Positions 32,866 to 47,441 are shown, numbered from the stretch's first letter. The stretch is DNA of 64,000 nt from Turbatrix aceti (GCA_963969345.1 OZ017768.1:3930718-3994717); one strand, 5' to 3'. Translations and numbers: made by a program. Notes: generated by a model not told the origin, from the letters alone.

Positions 32866-34489
32866 AAGGAGCATCTGTCTGCCCGAAGCTCGCGCCACCC
32901 CCACAAATTTGTCTTCTCGAGGCCGCCTTAACCCCAACCGCCGTCAATCGATCGCATCAGCATTTGCATCCTATTGTCGTTAATTTGGTGACACATGCAC
33001 AGCTGCTCCCCCCGCCACCCGCGCATCCCTCCCGCTTGTCCGAGGATGGACTGGGCAGGGATCCGGCGGCCACAAGCACGCATGCATGCACCTGTCTTCT
33101 TTAAAGAACTTCCGACCCCCGTGCAAACACTTAACCGTAACCTACCTATAACATGTGTATTATATTAACTAACCGTAACACCCGATACCTCTGCGTAACC
33201 CTAGGATATCCTAAATATTAACCTGAGACAAAAGAGAAAGAACAAATAAATATGCGTACTGGTATAACTTTTTTCGAAGTCCAATTTTTTTATCAACCTT
33301 TTTTTTGTTATCTCCGCTTTTTACTGACTCATTTCGAATTATTACTGAATGGGAGTATTTATACTTGATACCAGGTTCGACATGATATCAAAATAAATAC
33401 TAACATCAGCAAAAAAAGCTCATTGTTAGCAGTTGTTGTTGTTTTTAGCCAATTTCTTGTCTTGTTGCTATAATAAATGACCACTAATTTCTTGATGAAT
33501 TAACTGCTGACGCGGATTGTTTCTTCAACGATAGATTGGACCACCAATCTCATTAACTGCATGTTGTTTTCACTCAGGAAGGAAACCAATCCCTTTTTCG
33601 ATTTTTTTTAACTGGCCAGAACTGAACTCCTGTATTTATCGTAAACCCCGACCCGGCATTTTTTTTGTGCGTGCGCCAAATCCAAAACGAACCAAGACGG
33701 CATTGCTTTTGAGTGGGATCAAATAACCATAAAATCTAACGGTCCGGAAAAAAAAGCGCGACGATTCATCAGCTTAAAAAAACAAAAGAATCCCATTCAT
33801 TGTTCGGCGCAATTATGTAGTATACTATAGTCCATGTTCGTTTTTTCTGTCATTTTATCCATTTTTTTATCTAAATACATTTTTTGTCGTGCTCGCTCGC
33901 TGTTCTCCATCTCATAGGTGAAATGATGTGAAAAAAAGGAACACACAATTTTAAAAACGATTCTTTTTTATCCCTTTCCTCAAAAAAATATACTCCCATT
34001 CATACCGCCGATAGGCCGGATATCCGGAGCTTGTAATAAATTAGAAAGCATGCTCGCGCCGGCCAGCGTTGTTTGTTGTTTGTTACAAAGGTCGCATGCA
34101 AGATGCTTCCCAAACGGCAGGGCGGGTGGGTACGGGACGCGCGCGCGTTCTTATTGAAAAAAAAGCAGCAGCAGCAGGCGACGCAGCGAAGCGAAAGTGG
34201 AAACCCGTTTGGTTCTCGCTCGTGAGCTCGTAGCGATGAGATGCGTGACATCATGTCATCACAAGAAAAACGATGCGGCCGGCCCAGGAATCGACCGCGT
34301 TCAACGCGGCCTGGAAGCGCGACGGGAGCGGCGAAAGAATTCTTGCAATGTTTATCTTTCGCCCCGTTTTTGACGTGAACAAAAAAAGACAAGCTTCTTT
34401 TGTGACGATTTGATTCGGTTTTAGCTTCTCTCTCTCTGTCTCTGTTTCTCTGCTGCCTATTGCCCAACGCCAGAGAATCCACCTGCAGC
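32866..34489. other. intergenic, 3' region of LIG4 and 5' region of DOCK
   Basis: No supported gene. The first part is the LIG4 3' UTR. Near 34100-34330 there is a GC-rich, CpG-bearing stretch (GCGCGCGCG and CGGCCGGCCC) that could be the promoter of the first DOCK exon. A TC microsatellite lies at 34424-34449. Confidence 0.4.
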
Positions 34490-34674
34490 ATGGTACGCGC
34501 AGAAATGCGCAACTTCGAGCGAAGCGGCAACCTCCGGATGAGTACCGCCATCGACGATCGACGGTCGATGGTTTCCGGAGTCTCGAGCGTCGGCAGCGCC
34601 ACTCTGACCGGTGAGACAAACTCGACTCGAACCCTCACGTCAAATGCGACGACTGCTACCAGCCAGTATCGGGG
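34490..34674 (+). CDS. DOCK7: candidate first coding exon A of the DOCK gene
   Basis: Starts MVRAEMRNFERSGNLRMSTA, Ser/Thr-rich, open for 185 nt to a strong donor GG|GTGAGT in phase 2. The first shared exon (37580) begins with one base that completes a phase-2 codon, so this exon joins it in frame. It could also join exon B or C, which are symmetrical. Confidence 0.5.
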
Positions 34675-35706
34675 GTGAGTCAGGGTGACAGCTACTAACC
34701 TTTGCACACCGCCACCTCCGCCTGCGCTGATGGCTGCGTGTGAGGTTGTCTGAACCGCCTTCCGGCGTAAAAAAAACAGGAGGTGGTGGGAAGAAAAAAC
34801 TCTCTGGAGACGAACAAAAAATATTATATTAGCAAAGCATGAAAGGTTAACTGATATTTTGGGGAAGAAAAAATAGGAAAAAGAAAAAAAGGAACGTAAA
34901 CAAAAGTGCGGTAGTTGAGGAGTGAAAAAAAGGGACGAACGTAAACTAAGTATTACTGATAGTAACGGTAGGAAAGTTTTGGTTAGCGCGAACACTTATT
35001 TTCCAGTCAAAACCCGTTTCTTTGATTGGTCTACGGTTGTATTAGTTGTTTGCAGACCGTTGTAATCCTCGTTTTTTACACGTTACGTTCAATATTGCGC
35101 TTGTTTCGTCTCCTTCGTCTGTACAACTTCTCATCAGCGTCTGCCGCGGTTGGCAATAACGGGCCCTGCACTCTTTGGAGCCATAAGCGTCTGTTTAATC
35201 CATTTTTTTCGGAAGACAACAGCACATTGGTGTCGTGGGGCACCCGAGCGACACTACTTAGCGTCATTTACGCTCCTTCCCCTCCCTTCTCAATGTTTAT
35301 GTATCCGTGGTCGGTAGCGGCGGTGGACAAGCTTGTGATGAGGAGGGGCGATGTTCATGCTCATGCATAGGGCATCACACTTACGTGGGGCTGTATGTGC
35401 GTGTCCTGAGATTTCATTTTCCCCTTTTCCTTTCTATTTTGTGAAAATCTGTCAAAACGTCAGTTTTTGTTCTTGTTTGTCCGGTCAAACAAAGAAACGA
35501 ACGGAGACCGCAACCACCAGGTCCCAGGTCGTCTCTATCAAAGAAGCTTTCTTCTGCCTTCACACCTGGGACGCCAGGTGTTTTTTGGCCTAATTTTTTT
35601 TGTGCAGCGTGTCGCTCTTGTCTCTCTACCTTGACTGACACGACTAGACTCATCTATAGGCCCATAGGCGCCGTAGGCAATGTAAACGGTCTCTCACGGC
35701 GACAGA

Positions 35707-35903
35707 ATGAAGCGTTCTGCCACTTCTGCCTCCGGTGGTAATGAGACGTGGTCAAGGAAGAGTGTCGCCGATGATGGTTCCGGTTCCGGTTCCTATACCG
35801 GTCCACCTCGCTCTGCAACAACCGATGTCTTGTCACTGAACAACGCCGCCAGCGATACGATCACTCCTCGATCATCCAACAAGTTTTTGCCCAATTTTTT
35901 GCG
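35707..35903 (+). CDS. DOCK7: candidate alternative/internal N-terminal exon B of the DOCK gene
   Basis: Starts MKRSATSASGGNETWSRKSV and ends LPNFL at donor CG|GTTAGT, again phase 2. A CAG acceptor-like site lies two bases before the ATG (GACAG|aATG). Used as an internal exon from 35706 it is 198 nt and keeps the frame; used as a first exon it supplies its own ATG. Confidence 0.45.
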
Positions 35904-37155
35904 GTTAGTTCGTTCGCTCGTTCGTTCAATTCAACCGACTCAATTCGTTCTTTAAAAATTGAGCATGGGGTTTCCGTATAAAATGCAGACGCATGCTCAT
36001 CCTATGCTTGCTTGGGCGTGAATAACGATCGCGCCAAATGACTCACTTTGTTTTTGATCTTTGGGAACTAAAAAACACTGGGCAAATACCATTTTTGGCG
36101 CGCTCGTCTCGAAATTCCACAAAAAAAAGTATCGTAATTGTTCCCAGTTTTTTTTCAAACAGCGAACAATTTTTTTTTGTATCGTAATTATCCCAACTTT
36201 TTGTTCATGCGTGCGAGTTGAAAAACACCAATCTTGGGACAAACTTTTCCGGTTTGGTTGGTTTTGTGATAAACTGGTCAAATTTGTTATCACGAAATGT
36301 AAGTAAACTGATTATCCCACAATGCATGCTTTTTTTTTGTGTAAAAAAGAAACGCATGTACACAAAAAACGTCATTCATTACGACTGGCCTTTGCTTGTT
36401 TGGCAAAAGAAAAAAAATACAATAAAAAAAGTCAAGTCCCACGCATGCTTAGCTTTTTACCCTAAAAAAACCCTGAACGCAGTAGTTTCTGTGCATTACG
36501 ATACCCTCAGTGCTCCTGGAAAAAAAAGAGAGAACGAGAGAGTCAAATAAATATGGAATCTCGACCTGAGGTCAGTGTCCATTCCCCTGTGGTGTAGACA
36601 GAGCGGGAGCTGGTGCAGTAGCAGCAAAAAAAAGAGAGAATGCCCTCCCTGCGCGTCGCTCTTCTCTCTCACGTTCCGCCGATGCCGGCCGCCGAAAACA
36701 ACGGCACCACGCGTCTCTCGTCTCCGGGCTATCTATTTGTCATTTTTCATTTTCCCCTGAGGACCCGGCAAGTGCCTCTCGGCTGCGATCGTTGTCATCG
36801 TAGCCGACGTCTCAGTTGACTGCTTTATCGAAACGCCACCAAAGACGACAACTTCTTTATCGCTCGCCCTGCCACGGCTTTTGTCGTCCCATCCCGAAGC
36901 TCGCTGACGACGACGACGGCGGCATTTGCCTATTTTTCAACGCAATCGTCAACGAAGAAGAACTGAAGGAGAAGACATCGTAACTGTTTCTTCCGACAAA
37001 GAAGAACGTTAACGTTGTCGCGAAAAGAAACGAAAAACGAAATATAATAATTTTGAACGAATGGACGTTACTTTTTTCTAGTTTGTTCTAGAACCGGTCT
37101 CACCACGAAATAATTTTTGTTATTGTTGTTGTTTCTGATATCAAGTCTATACAGT

Positions 37156-40100
37156 ATGCCGGTTGATTCACGGCTTGCGGCTCTCTCTGCAGAATGCGCG
37201 CAACGTCGTTCCTTGAATTCGAGTTCGGGTAGTCGACTTATCTCGCCCCGAGCAGTCATGAGTAGTGCCGTTGTTTCTCCCTCACCGGAGCTCAGACCGC
37301 CTTCTTCGTCGTCTTCGGCGATACATACGTCCGGTTCGGATTCAAAGCTTACGCACAAGCAATCGGGACCTGTTGAGAAGCCATCGCATGAACCGCGTAC
37401 GAGCAACGTTGCGCGACGGGCTTCGGCTGCTGCGCGACGCAAACTCATGCCATCGTAATCCTTTTTTCCTTTAAAAAAACATTATTTGTTGTTTTTTGGG
37501 GAAGAGAAATGGTTTTAGCCTAAAATTTGAAAATTTCAATGGTTGGGTTTTTTGATGACTAATTTGTGCTTTTTTTTAGGTTTGCATCCCACGTAGGCAA
37601 GGTCGGAGAAGCTGAACGTAAGCGGAAACAGGCTTCGCAGGCTATCACACAGGCGAATCCCCTGGTAAGTTATTTTTTTGAAAAAATCTTTGCGTGAAAC
37701 GAATCGATTGCACTTTTTTTTGTTCTGATGACTCATGCCTATTTTTTTTTGCAGCGCAAAGCCCCGATTGCGAAACCACTCGATTACGAGAAGTTTGTCG
37801 CCGAAAAAGGCGCGCAACTCGAGAATGACAGTCACAGAGACTTGCTACTTTTCCCAAGGGATGACATTGCTGTAAGTCCTTTTTTTTTGTTTTTGACCTT
37901 TTGAACATAAAAAAAAATTTTAAACTTTTTTTTTCAGGAAACCGAAGTTTTTCTCGAAGAACGAACAGTCGTGCCATCGGTCAGCCAAGCTCACCTGGCT
38001 GCTGCCGAGTGGTTATTCACCAAGGAAGCCCTTCAGCTGTATTCTGCGCCATTCAACGTCACGGTCTTCAATTACGTTGATTTTGCGGGTGATTTTAAGA
38101 AAATCGATGTACCCGGACTTGGAAACCTCAAATTCGAATCAGACATTCTGGCCGACGAAAAAGCGGCTCAGTACATGAATAAGAAGAGCGAGGAGGTCAT
38201 CAAGGAGGGATTTGTCACCGTTCTGCATCCTACTGATTTTTTTCGGGTAAGAAATGAGAAAAAACTTTCTTCGACACATTTTTCCATTTTCCATTATTTT
38301 TTTTAGGGCGAAAGACAGCGCTACGTCGTCGTAAGATGGGACGAGAACCGAGGCGTATACGTTTTCGTCCAAAAATCCCAAACTGGAGGCGGCGTACTCT
38401 CGACGTACGAAGTTCGAAAAATCATCGGTGCTTCGTTCAAAAAGACCCGTCAGGCGCTCCACTTTTACCCCACCGCGGAGCCAGGACCCAGCGACAAGCC
38501 AAGTCTCATCGTGGTCCCTGAAAACGAGGCTGACGTCGGCAATTGGACGCTTGCGATCGATCGCGCGCTGTCGTTGAACGCCAAGGATGATTCGCATTCG
38601 ATTGGCGATGCCGCAGACGCTGTTACAATGTCCGCGAGAAGTGCACCTGATGCGGAGAGCATTGCCAGCGATGGAAGTGGTTCTAGTTGTGAGTTTTTTT
38701 GTATTTTGACACAAAAGGGGCCCACTTGCCAAAAAAGAGTTTTGAGACGGTTTCAAACTTGTAGACCGCTTTTTTAGGCATTTTAGGCTTAAAAAATCAA
38801 ATTATCGATGTAATGCCAAAAAAATTCGAAATTTATCGGGCAATAACTTTTTTGGCTAAATATTTTTTTTTATTTTTAAATATTTTTTATTTAAAAATAA
38901 AATGATATAAATACTAAAAAAATTACTTGCTTTAAAATTACTTTTTTTTCTTGCAAGTTATTTTTATAATTCGCGGTAATTTTTTCAAATAAATTTTTTT
39001 ATGAAAAAAAGTTTTTCATGCGACTTTTTATTCTATTTATTTTTTTTCAATTTTAAAATTAAAATTACCTGATCTGGCCCAAAAATTTTTTCAAAACGGT
39101 TTATTTCTTTTCGATAGTTTTTTGATTTTTTTTGTTCTAAAAAATTGACTTTTTATTCAAAAAATAACGATTTTTTATGCAAATTTTTTTAAATATTTTT
39201 TTACCAAAATTCTGCCTCCAATATTTGTGTTTTGTGGCATATTTGACCAAAATCTGTTTCAGTAAGAGACGCAAATGGAGCCCACATTTGGCGTGGCAAA
39301 AACGCAGTCGGCAAGGCGTTACAACCGCCTCTCATCGAGCGACGCAACCTTTTCTCGCTCTACTCCGACATGGAACCACTTCCCATGCCGAAGGGCCTGT
39401 CGAGCGCGTTGCTGATGAAGACACCGACCACCACGATCCAGCGAAACGTCATCGGTAAGGCCTCGAAGGACTGCCTCGCTCTGAAAGCCCCATCCACGGA
39501 TTCCCGCAGCGAAATCGAAGTCAACGCCTACAAAATCCAGATCACGCTGGAGCAGCTTCATTGCACTTTGTCTTTCGGCGTCGGTGAATCCGAGCAAGTC
39601 GAGCCTTTTTTCGTTCGCATGTTTTTGTTCGACGCCGGAACAGGGACTCGTCTGACCGAGGAGCACCGAACTTCCTTTATTCCAAGTTCAGTTGAGAATG
39701 ACTACCTCAACGGGACTCGTCCTCGCGTCACGCCCCTCGCAAGCCCGTCTTCGCCGGGTTTTGGTCCGTCGAAGATCAACGGAATTTCCCGAAGCGTTCT
39801 CCTTCGACCACGGAGGAAGCAATTCGTCTGCGCACTCGCCAAATCCCTGGACGATGTCTTTCTCGTCGTTCGGGTGGAACGCGTGCTCTCCGAACTCACA
39901 GCTGATTATTACGGGAAGAACGTCGTCGATCCGAAACACGCTCCGAAGATAAAAAAACTCGTCAAGCTCGCGTGCACGAAATTGGCGAGGTACAGGACTC
40001 CGTTTGCCTGGACTGCCTGCCCCCTGGATTTGAAGCCTGGATTTGCTGCGACGGCCAATGGAAACCTGCAGCTCTATCGATGCGACCGCGCGGGAGACAA

Positions 40101-43100
40101 ATGGACGGATTTGGATGTCTGCAAGCTGCTCGTTGAGTATATAAAGTGGGTTTTGAAAAAAAATACATTTTTGCGTTTTTTTGCAAATTGAAAAAATTCC
40201 AGTTTTTTACGATATTTTTTATTTTAGCTTTTTAAATTTTTACTATTTTTTAATAACTTTTTTTAAAATTATTTTTTAACTTTGAAAGAATTATTTTTTC
40301 TAAATGTTTTTTTCCTTATTGTTTCCAGTTTTTCGACGTTTTTTTTTCATTTTTATTTTTTTTCGTTTTTTACGAAGTTTAGTTTTTTTTATTTTTAAAT
40401 TTCGAAAGAATCATTTTTACAAAGTTGTTTCTTTGTTTTTTAAATAAATTATTTTTCTCTCGTTTTTTGACGGTTTTTTTCATTTTTATATTGTTTATGG
40501 TTTTTTTACGAAGGTTTTTTTATTTATTTCGAATTTAAAAAAAACATATTTTTACTATATTTTTTTAATTTGTTTTTAATTTTTTTTAATTTTTTTAACG
40601 GAAAATTCCAGTTTTTTTTATTTTTTTCCGTTTTGTACATTTTTTTATTTTTGCGTTTTTTCAGAACCGACAAAGTCAACAAACTAACACCCATCGTAAA
40701 CGCCACGATAGACGTCGCGATCCAACGATTATCCTCTGTTTCGAACATTCCATACCGTATTTCGTCGACTCTGCTTCCACTCAAGCCATGGCCCGTGCTG
40801 TCGCCCTCTGCTCCTTCCGGTGCAACGGACTGCGAATCCACGCAGAACATCGTGCCGACATTCGAGCTTCAAACCTTCGGCGACGTTGCGATGGTGCCGT
40901 ACAACGAGCTCATCAACCTGCTCTACGTCTACCCCTGCAGCCTGAACTACGGCAGTCAGAAATCCTTCGGCAGAGCACGTAATATCTCCTGTTCGGTGCG
41001 ATTTGTCAGCTCTATTCGACGTGAAGGATCTAATGCGAAGGTGAGGAGGATTTTTGGGGTTTTGAGTTTATTTTTCTATCGTGGTTTGCGGTTTTTTAGG
41101 CGGTAATAGAGTTGTCAAACAACTACGGTCCATTTCTGCAGCAAGCGAATACCGCAGTGCTCTACCACGACCAGAATCCTCAGTTCAACGATGAAATTAA
41201 AATTCATCTACCCGTCGTGCTGGATGCTACGGATCACCTTCTCTTCTCTTTTACCCACGTCAGCGTGTCGAACGCGAAGGAGGGCAGCAAGAACACGAAA
41301 GAAGCGGTAGAATCCCCGGTTGGATTTGCCTTCTTCCCCCTCCTCGATTCCGATGGACATCTCGCGCTCAAAGCTGACGTCTCGGAATTTGAACTGCCAG
41401 TTGCGATCAGTCTGCCGGCGGATTACATTCAGTGGCCCAAGTCGAGGGAAATCAAGTGGATCGATTCGAAGCCGCTTTTCCGGTTTCAACTCAGGCTGCT
41501 GTCTTCGGTCTTTACAACGGAGTCGAAACTTCAGGAGCTGTTTACGAATTGCCATCAGTTGCAGCGAATTCAGGGTACGGTGGCTAATGGAGTCGTCGCG
41601 AATCAGGTTCGTTTTTTTGGATAAAGTGCATTTTTTGGGTTTCTGAAATATAAAAAAATGCGAAATTTTTTTTTCAGTTCCGAATTAAAAAAAATTACTA
41701 GTGCCAAAAATTGTATTTTTTGTGCAAAAAAATGTGATTTTTCCATGGTTGTAATTTTTTATAAATTTGTAAAAAATAAAAAAATCTGCAAAAACTATTT
41801 TTTTCAAAAAAAATAGAAGAATTTGTTTTCTCAAACTTTTTTTTTAAATGTTACTAAAAAAATTAAAAATTTGCTCGATGCTAAAAATTATATTTCTTTG
41901 TGCAAAAATTAATTTTTCGAATTAAATATTTTTCCACATTTTTGGCAAATTGCTATTATCAATTTTATGATTTTTTTGAATTTGTAAAAAAATAAAAAAA
42001 TTGCCAAAAAATAGTTATTTTTTTTGTAAAAAATTAAATTAATTTTTTTACGAACCATTTTTTAGTTTGATTCCAAAAAATTTGCGTGATACTAAATAAA
42101 AATTAGATATTTTTATGCCGAAAATGTTTTTTGAATTAAAATTTTATTCCGCATTTTTTGGCCCATTTTATGCGTCCGTGCTTCAGGCCACGACCCCAAG
42201 CAACCGATCATGCTCCCCAGACGCCGTTGAAAAAACCGATGACCTCAGTCGTCATTCCAACGGTCACGCTCCGACCAATCGCGGCGCCGACATCTACGAC
42301 ACCGTCGTTCGGAACGCAGAAAAGCTCGCCTACATCTACATCGGTCGACTGGTGCCATACATGCACGTCATCCTGAGGCGTCTCTTTGCACTGCTTCCGT
42401 CGTACAAATCAGACCTTTCGGCATCCAAACTCCTGGCGGTCATTGTCAACATTGCGGATCAAGCGGCGGAAAATGGATTCAATTCGATTCTGCGCAATTT
42501 TGTTCGGTTTTATTATTCCATTCCGGACGACGTCGAAGACGATTCGATGCACGAGGCCATCTGCAAGGTGCTCTCCAAGTTTATCGGCTACGTGGCCGAA
42601 AATGACACCCAGCTGGCCGCTATCTTCCGGCAGACTTGGTTTATTCTGGATGTCGTTATCAAGAGCATGTCGCAATGGCTTATGCGCTCGAAAAAATTCA
42701 AAGTGGGTTTTTAAATTTTTTTTGGTTAAATTTTTTTTTGTTTTGTTTTTAGAGTGCACGAAGGGATCGATTTTCAAGTGATTTCTACATCACGTTTGCC
42801 AACTTGATCGATTCTCTCTCGACGCAGATTATTCGGAAAGCTCATTTACCCGAGGCTGGGGCTGCTAATTTGGCTCTGGCTTACTTTCTGAGGGTGAGTA
42901 ATTTTTTGAAATATTTTTTTGGTTATTTGTGGCCATTTTAGACGAGTCTAAACCTAGCAGATCGCCACATTGTTTTGACCCACATCCACGACGTCGTGTC
43001 CAAGTATGACAAATACGCTGCCGAAGACACGTCAGTTTCGAGGCAAAATCACGCAGTGAGATGCTTCAAGCTGGACTTGTTGCTTGTTCTCTGCGGTCAC

Positions 43101-46100
43101 GAGCACTGGATACCTTTGGCGTTGCCTTTGTTAACGGATCGCCACAACAGCATCCTCCGCGGAGGTCCATCGGGCTACGTAGAGCCCCAGACAGCTACGA
43201 GCTTCATTTCGAGGTTCTTTTCTCTCTTCTCGGCGACCCAGAATTCCGGGGGACCTCCCACGACGCTGGATCATGATTCTGACCGACTGGACGGGTATTC
43301 GGATCATTTTTGGCTCTCAGAAGCCTACTGCCAGACCCATTTCCTCGCTGGACTCCTGATACAGGAAATGATGGCTGCTCTGCGGGAGCCGAGGGATTAC
43401 CGGCCTCTCGTGATCGCTTTGGTACGAAATCTCCTCGCCAAGCATAGCCTGGACGTCCGGTACACGGACCAGGTCGCTCAGGGCCGAATTGCGTTGCTCT
43501 ACATGCCACTCATCCAATTTGCCATCAACAATATCCGGGAACTCGACGCGACTGCCAAAAACATCTTCGAGACTCCCGAAGTGCCGGGAATGATTTCTGC
43601 GGGCATGACTTGGGCGGCACTCGTCATCTACGATACACCGAAGTCGAGACAACTCACCGCACCGAGGAGAGCCATTGCGGCCGCCGATGCGACCCACGGC
43701 GTGCTTGCGGAGAAGCTGAGCAAGTTTGAAGTCAAGGATATCCTCATTTCGGTGCTCTACATCCTGGCAAAGGTGCCAAAACGCACGCTATCAAATGTCT
43801 GGGTTATCCAGGAGCAAAACGGCAACGCGGCTGGTCTGGTCGATTTTCTGCACCTGATTGAGCTCATTCTGCAGCTTTTCAACTATCCAGGTAGGGCTTA
43901 TCTTGGAAAGCAGCTGACCAAGAAAAGGCACATGCTGGCAAGGGCGACAGTCAATTTTCAAATGAATTCAAACGATGCCCCGAAAACCCGACCGTCGTCG
44001 AGCTACGGTGACCTGGGCAGCACCGGGCCGAGGGGAACGATAGATTCGATCGCTTCGTCGACCACAGCGACGACCGATCCGCCGAGCAGCGTCACTCTCG
44101 GCGGGGACGCGGATGACCTGGAGCCCAGCCTAGTCGGTGTCAGCGGACACGTTTCTGCGGCTTTCCTCAAGGAAGTCAACCTGACCCAGGAAGTGGGCAT
44201 TACCGTACTCGACATTGCCCAGGCTGTTTCCTCGGAACTGGCGATTAGATGCAATACGGTGACTTCTGAGACAACTGACGCAGCTTTCCATCGACTTTTG
44301 CTGCTCTACGTCCGCCTGCTCGATGAATCGTGGCCAGAAAGTGTTCGTCTAAATTCCCTCGCTGCGCTGTCGATATTTATCAGTACTTTCGCGGCGAGAT
44401 TCTTCTTTACGGGTCCCATGGATCCACTGGCGGTGATTATCGAAGCCATGCTGCTCCAGCTGAACAGTCGGTTTCCCAAAATTCAGCAGGCAAGTGCAGC
44501 ACTGCTCCAGGCCATCCTGCGCAAAGGCTACGAGGTTCATATCGATCAGAAAGCCAAAGAAGCGGGTATGGGACTTGGACTGGGAATTGGAGTCGTCAAA
44601 CAGCCGCGAATGAGCGCGGGATCAAAGTCGTCGACACCGGCCCCGGCGAATAAGGGCATCGAACTCCTCGGAAGACCCGGGGCACAGACGAGTGTCGCTC
44701 TCGCGAGACTCCTGGGTCAGAGGATTCCGCTGACGACTTCTCCCTACTTTGACAGCGGTCTCCGGGCTCTCGAAGCGCTAATCCGATCTCAGGGGGCTGA
44801 AAAGAAGCTTTCACCCTTTGAATCGGCGGTCATTGATCTGGTGGAACAGTTGCGAGGCGTGCTCTGCGCTACCGGGGCTCTGACTGAAGCTGAGGATAAT
44901 CCGGTGAGTTTTTTGATCCTTTTTTGGGGTATTTCATAGGTTTTTTGTTTGTCCTGCAGATTCGATACGCGGACCTGCACATCCAGCTCGCGGATAGCTA
45001 TCGGGGATCAGCGCACCTCCGACGAACGTGGTTTGACAATCTCGCGGCAGCGCATGCAGCCGAAAAGTGGTACTCGGAAGCTGCCGTCTGTCAGGCGCAT
45101 TCCATAGCGATAATTGCACGCGAACTCGGCGCCAAGGGAGTCATTAGGCCGGACTGGTCGGCGTTTGACATGATCAACGACCGCATTGCCCAGGAAGAAA
45201 ACGTCGATTCCCCGGAGATGGATACGACACAGGAAGCGGGATTTACTATTGTGAGTTGTTGTTTTGTTGACCTTTTGTTGGGGGGTTTTTATTGGGATTA
45301 GCAATGGCTTGATCAAAATTATATTTCTCCAACCAACCTAAAAATTATGTTTGCGACCGGTCAAAATTTTGATGTCGGCCTAATTTTTGAAAAAAAAATG
45401 TGTTTTGGAGTTGTTTTTTATTTTTACAAATTTTTACTAAAATCTAAGCAAATTTTTATTTAAAAAATGTTGTAAAAAAATTCATTGGAGTAAAAATAAA
45501 AAATTTTTGAGTACAAACACTAAAAAAATTTTAAAAAAGTTACTGATTTTTTTTTTGGCTTTTGCGGTCAATTTTGATCCGAACTGTTTCAACGGAGACA
45601 AAAATGATTCTGAGTTATTTTCAGGATGTTCTGACATCAAAAGTCGAGCAAACAGTCCAGCTGCTCATCCAAGCAGAACGCTACGAAGCCGTCGGCCCTC
45701 TCTGCCGCCTGATCATCCCAGTGTTCGAGCGAATGAACGACTTCCAGTCTCTGATGAGCATCTACGTCGAACTCCAGCAGGCCAGCAGTCGGGCCGCTGA
45801 AATCAAAGCCAGCGGCAAGCGTCATCTCGGCACCTACTTCCGGGTCATCTTTCACAGTCCAACCTACTTTGGGTAAGTTTTTCGGGGCATTTGGCATTAT
45901 TTTGGAGTTTTTATTCAGCTCTGATGACAAGATTGAATGGATTTACCGAGAACCAGGTCTCACTTCCCTCGCTGAAGCCTGCGACCGCATGGGACTCGCT
46001 GCGCAGGCCGCAGTTGGTCACGAGCGGATCCAGGTGTTACCTGAGAATAGGATAGACCCTCAGGCGTTCGGCGAGACGACGGCGTATATTCAGATGACCC

Positions 46101-47183
46101 ATGTCGAGCCTTGTCTCAGGTTGCCGGATGTTCTGTTGATGGATATGAGTGTTGCGACGGTCACCGACGAACCAGCGACGTCGACGACCCCGGCCCTGGA
46201 TCAGATGAACTATTTTGTTCATACCAACATCCGGCACTTTTACTACGACGAAAAACTCGTCGATGACGAAGCCACGGAGACGACACCCGAAATTGCGAAG
46301 CTGGCGTTGAGGAGGGTTTACCTGACCGGTAAGTTACCTGAAAAATGTTTTTTTTAACTGTTTTTGATAACATGTTTCACGTTTCAGTCGAAGACTCATT
46401 CCCCAACACCCGAAGGCGACAGCGAGTCGTCGTCCGCAATGAAGTCATCCTGAATCCTCTGGAACTCGCGTGCGACTGCATTCGGCAGAAAGCGCAGCAG
46501 ATTCGGCGTTTCCTGACAGCCGCGGGAATTCCGCCTCGCTGCAACGCGGTCGGCATTGATCAGGAAGTCATCAGCAAACTCGACATCAAGGGCCTTCAGT
46601 GCTTCCTCCAGGGCGCGGTGAGTCCATCTGTCAACGCGGGAGTCCTGGCCTACGCCGAAGCTTTCACGACGACTTCCCAGAAGGAACGCTACGGCAAAGA
46701 GGGCCTCGAAAAACTTGTTCTAGCTTTCAAGTAAGTTTTTTTACGGTAGAATGATGCTTTTTGGAGTCTACTACATTTTAATGTGTGTGCTTGCATCAAA
46801 TCAAGCACACGGGAGTATTTTATTACCTCTGACTTCCGCTTGAAGCCATTTATGGTGTCCAAAGGCCACTTATTGACGAATAACGACTTTCAGGATGTTG
46901 ATGACAGAATTGCAAGATGCACTTGATGTCAACGGACGCGCAATTGCCGACGACCAGCGAGAGTACCAGGAAATGATGCAGAAATCCTTCAGTGGCATGC
47001 TCGAACGACTCAAAACCTTCTTTGGTGATCACGATGTGGGTTTTTAGGGTTTTTATCGCTATCAGCGTTGGCCTAAACAAATATTACCCCTTTTTTTTGC
47101 AGTTTATCAACCGATCGACCTCTCTCGATGACAGCTATGACGCGGCTTACGTTCTCAACTCCATCGGCGGCGTTGATGTATAA
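37156..47183 (+). CDS. DOCK7: DOCK6/7/8-type (zizimin-related) Rac/Cdc42 exchange factor
   Basis: Seventeen exons: 37156-37454, 37580-37664, 37755-37871, 37938-38246, 38307-38688, 39263-40145, 40665-41040, 41100-41606, 42187-42702, 42753-42893, 42942-44903, 44960-45250, 45625-45872, 45919-46328, 46388-46730, 46894-47035, 47103-47183; 2363 aa from this ATG. It loads GTP on Rac/Cdc42 at the membrane. The N-terminal DOCK-C block includes [10 protein letters not shown]. FEIxxEPxF-like sequence ([18 protein letters not shown]) and [11 protein letters not shown] precede a DHR1/C2 domain ([40 protein letters not shown]). A long helical middle follows. DHR2 starts near residue 1860 ([69 protein letters not shown], with the Val of the nucleotide-sensor loop). 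Introns at 38689, 40146, 41607 and 45251 are 370-580 bp and extremely AT-rich. Two further candidate N-terminal exons lie upstream. Confidence 0.88.
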
Positions 47184-47441
47184 AAACCAAACACAAACAC
47201 AAGTTTAATCAGCTTTTTTTCCTTTTTTTCACACGGGTTTTGTATGAGTACTACTGGCACTTGCTACGCGGGTCTTCATGATGCTCTCTTGTCGCCCCCT
47301 TTTTTTTATGTTACGATCGTTACTTGGTTCTCATAAAAGGAGATAAGCGTGTACGCCGCTCCTTCGCACACTGCCTGGCAGCGAGGTGACGGTCTAGGTG
47401 AGAGTCTTGGCTCCGGGTTACGCGAACGAACGAACGAACGC

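Noticed and set aside
46770..46850. GTGTGCTTG...CAAGCACAC inverted repeat in a DOCK intron, considered as a hairpin RNA gene
   Set aside because: Stem is only ~9 bp with no further support; chance short palindrome.
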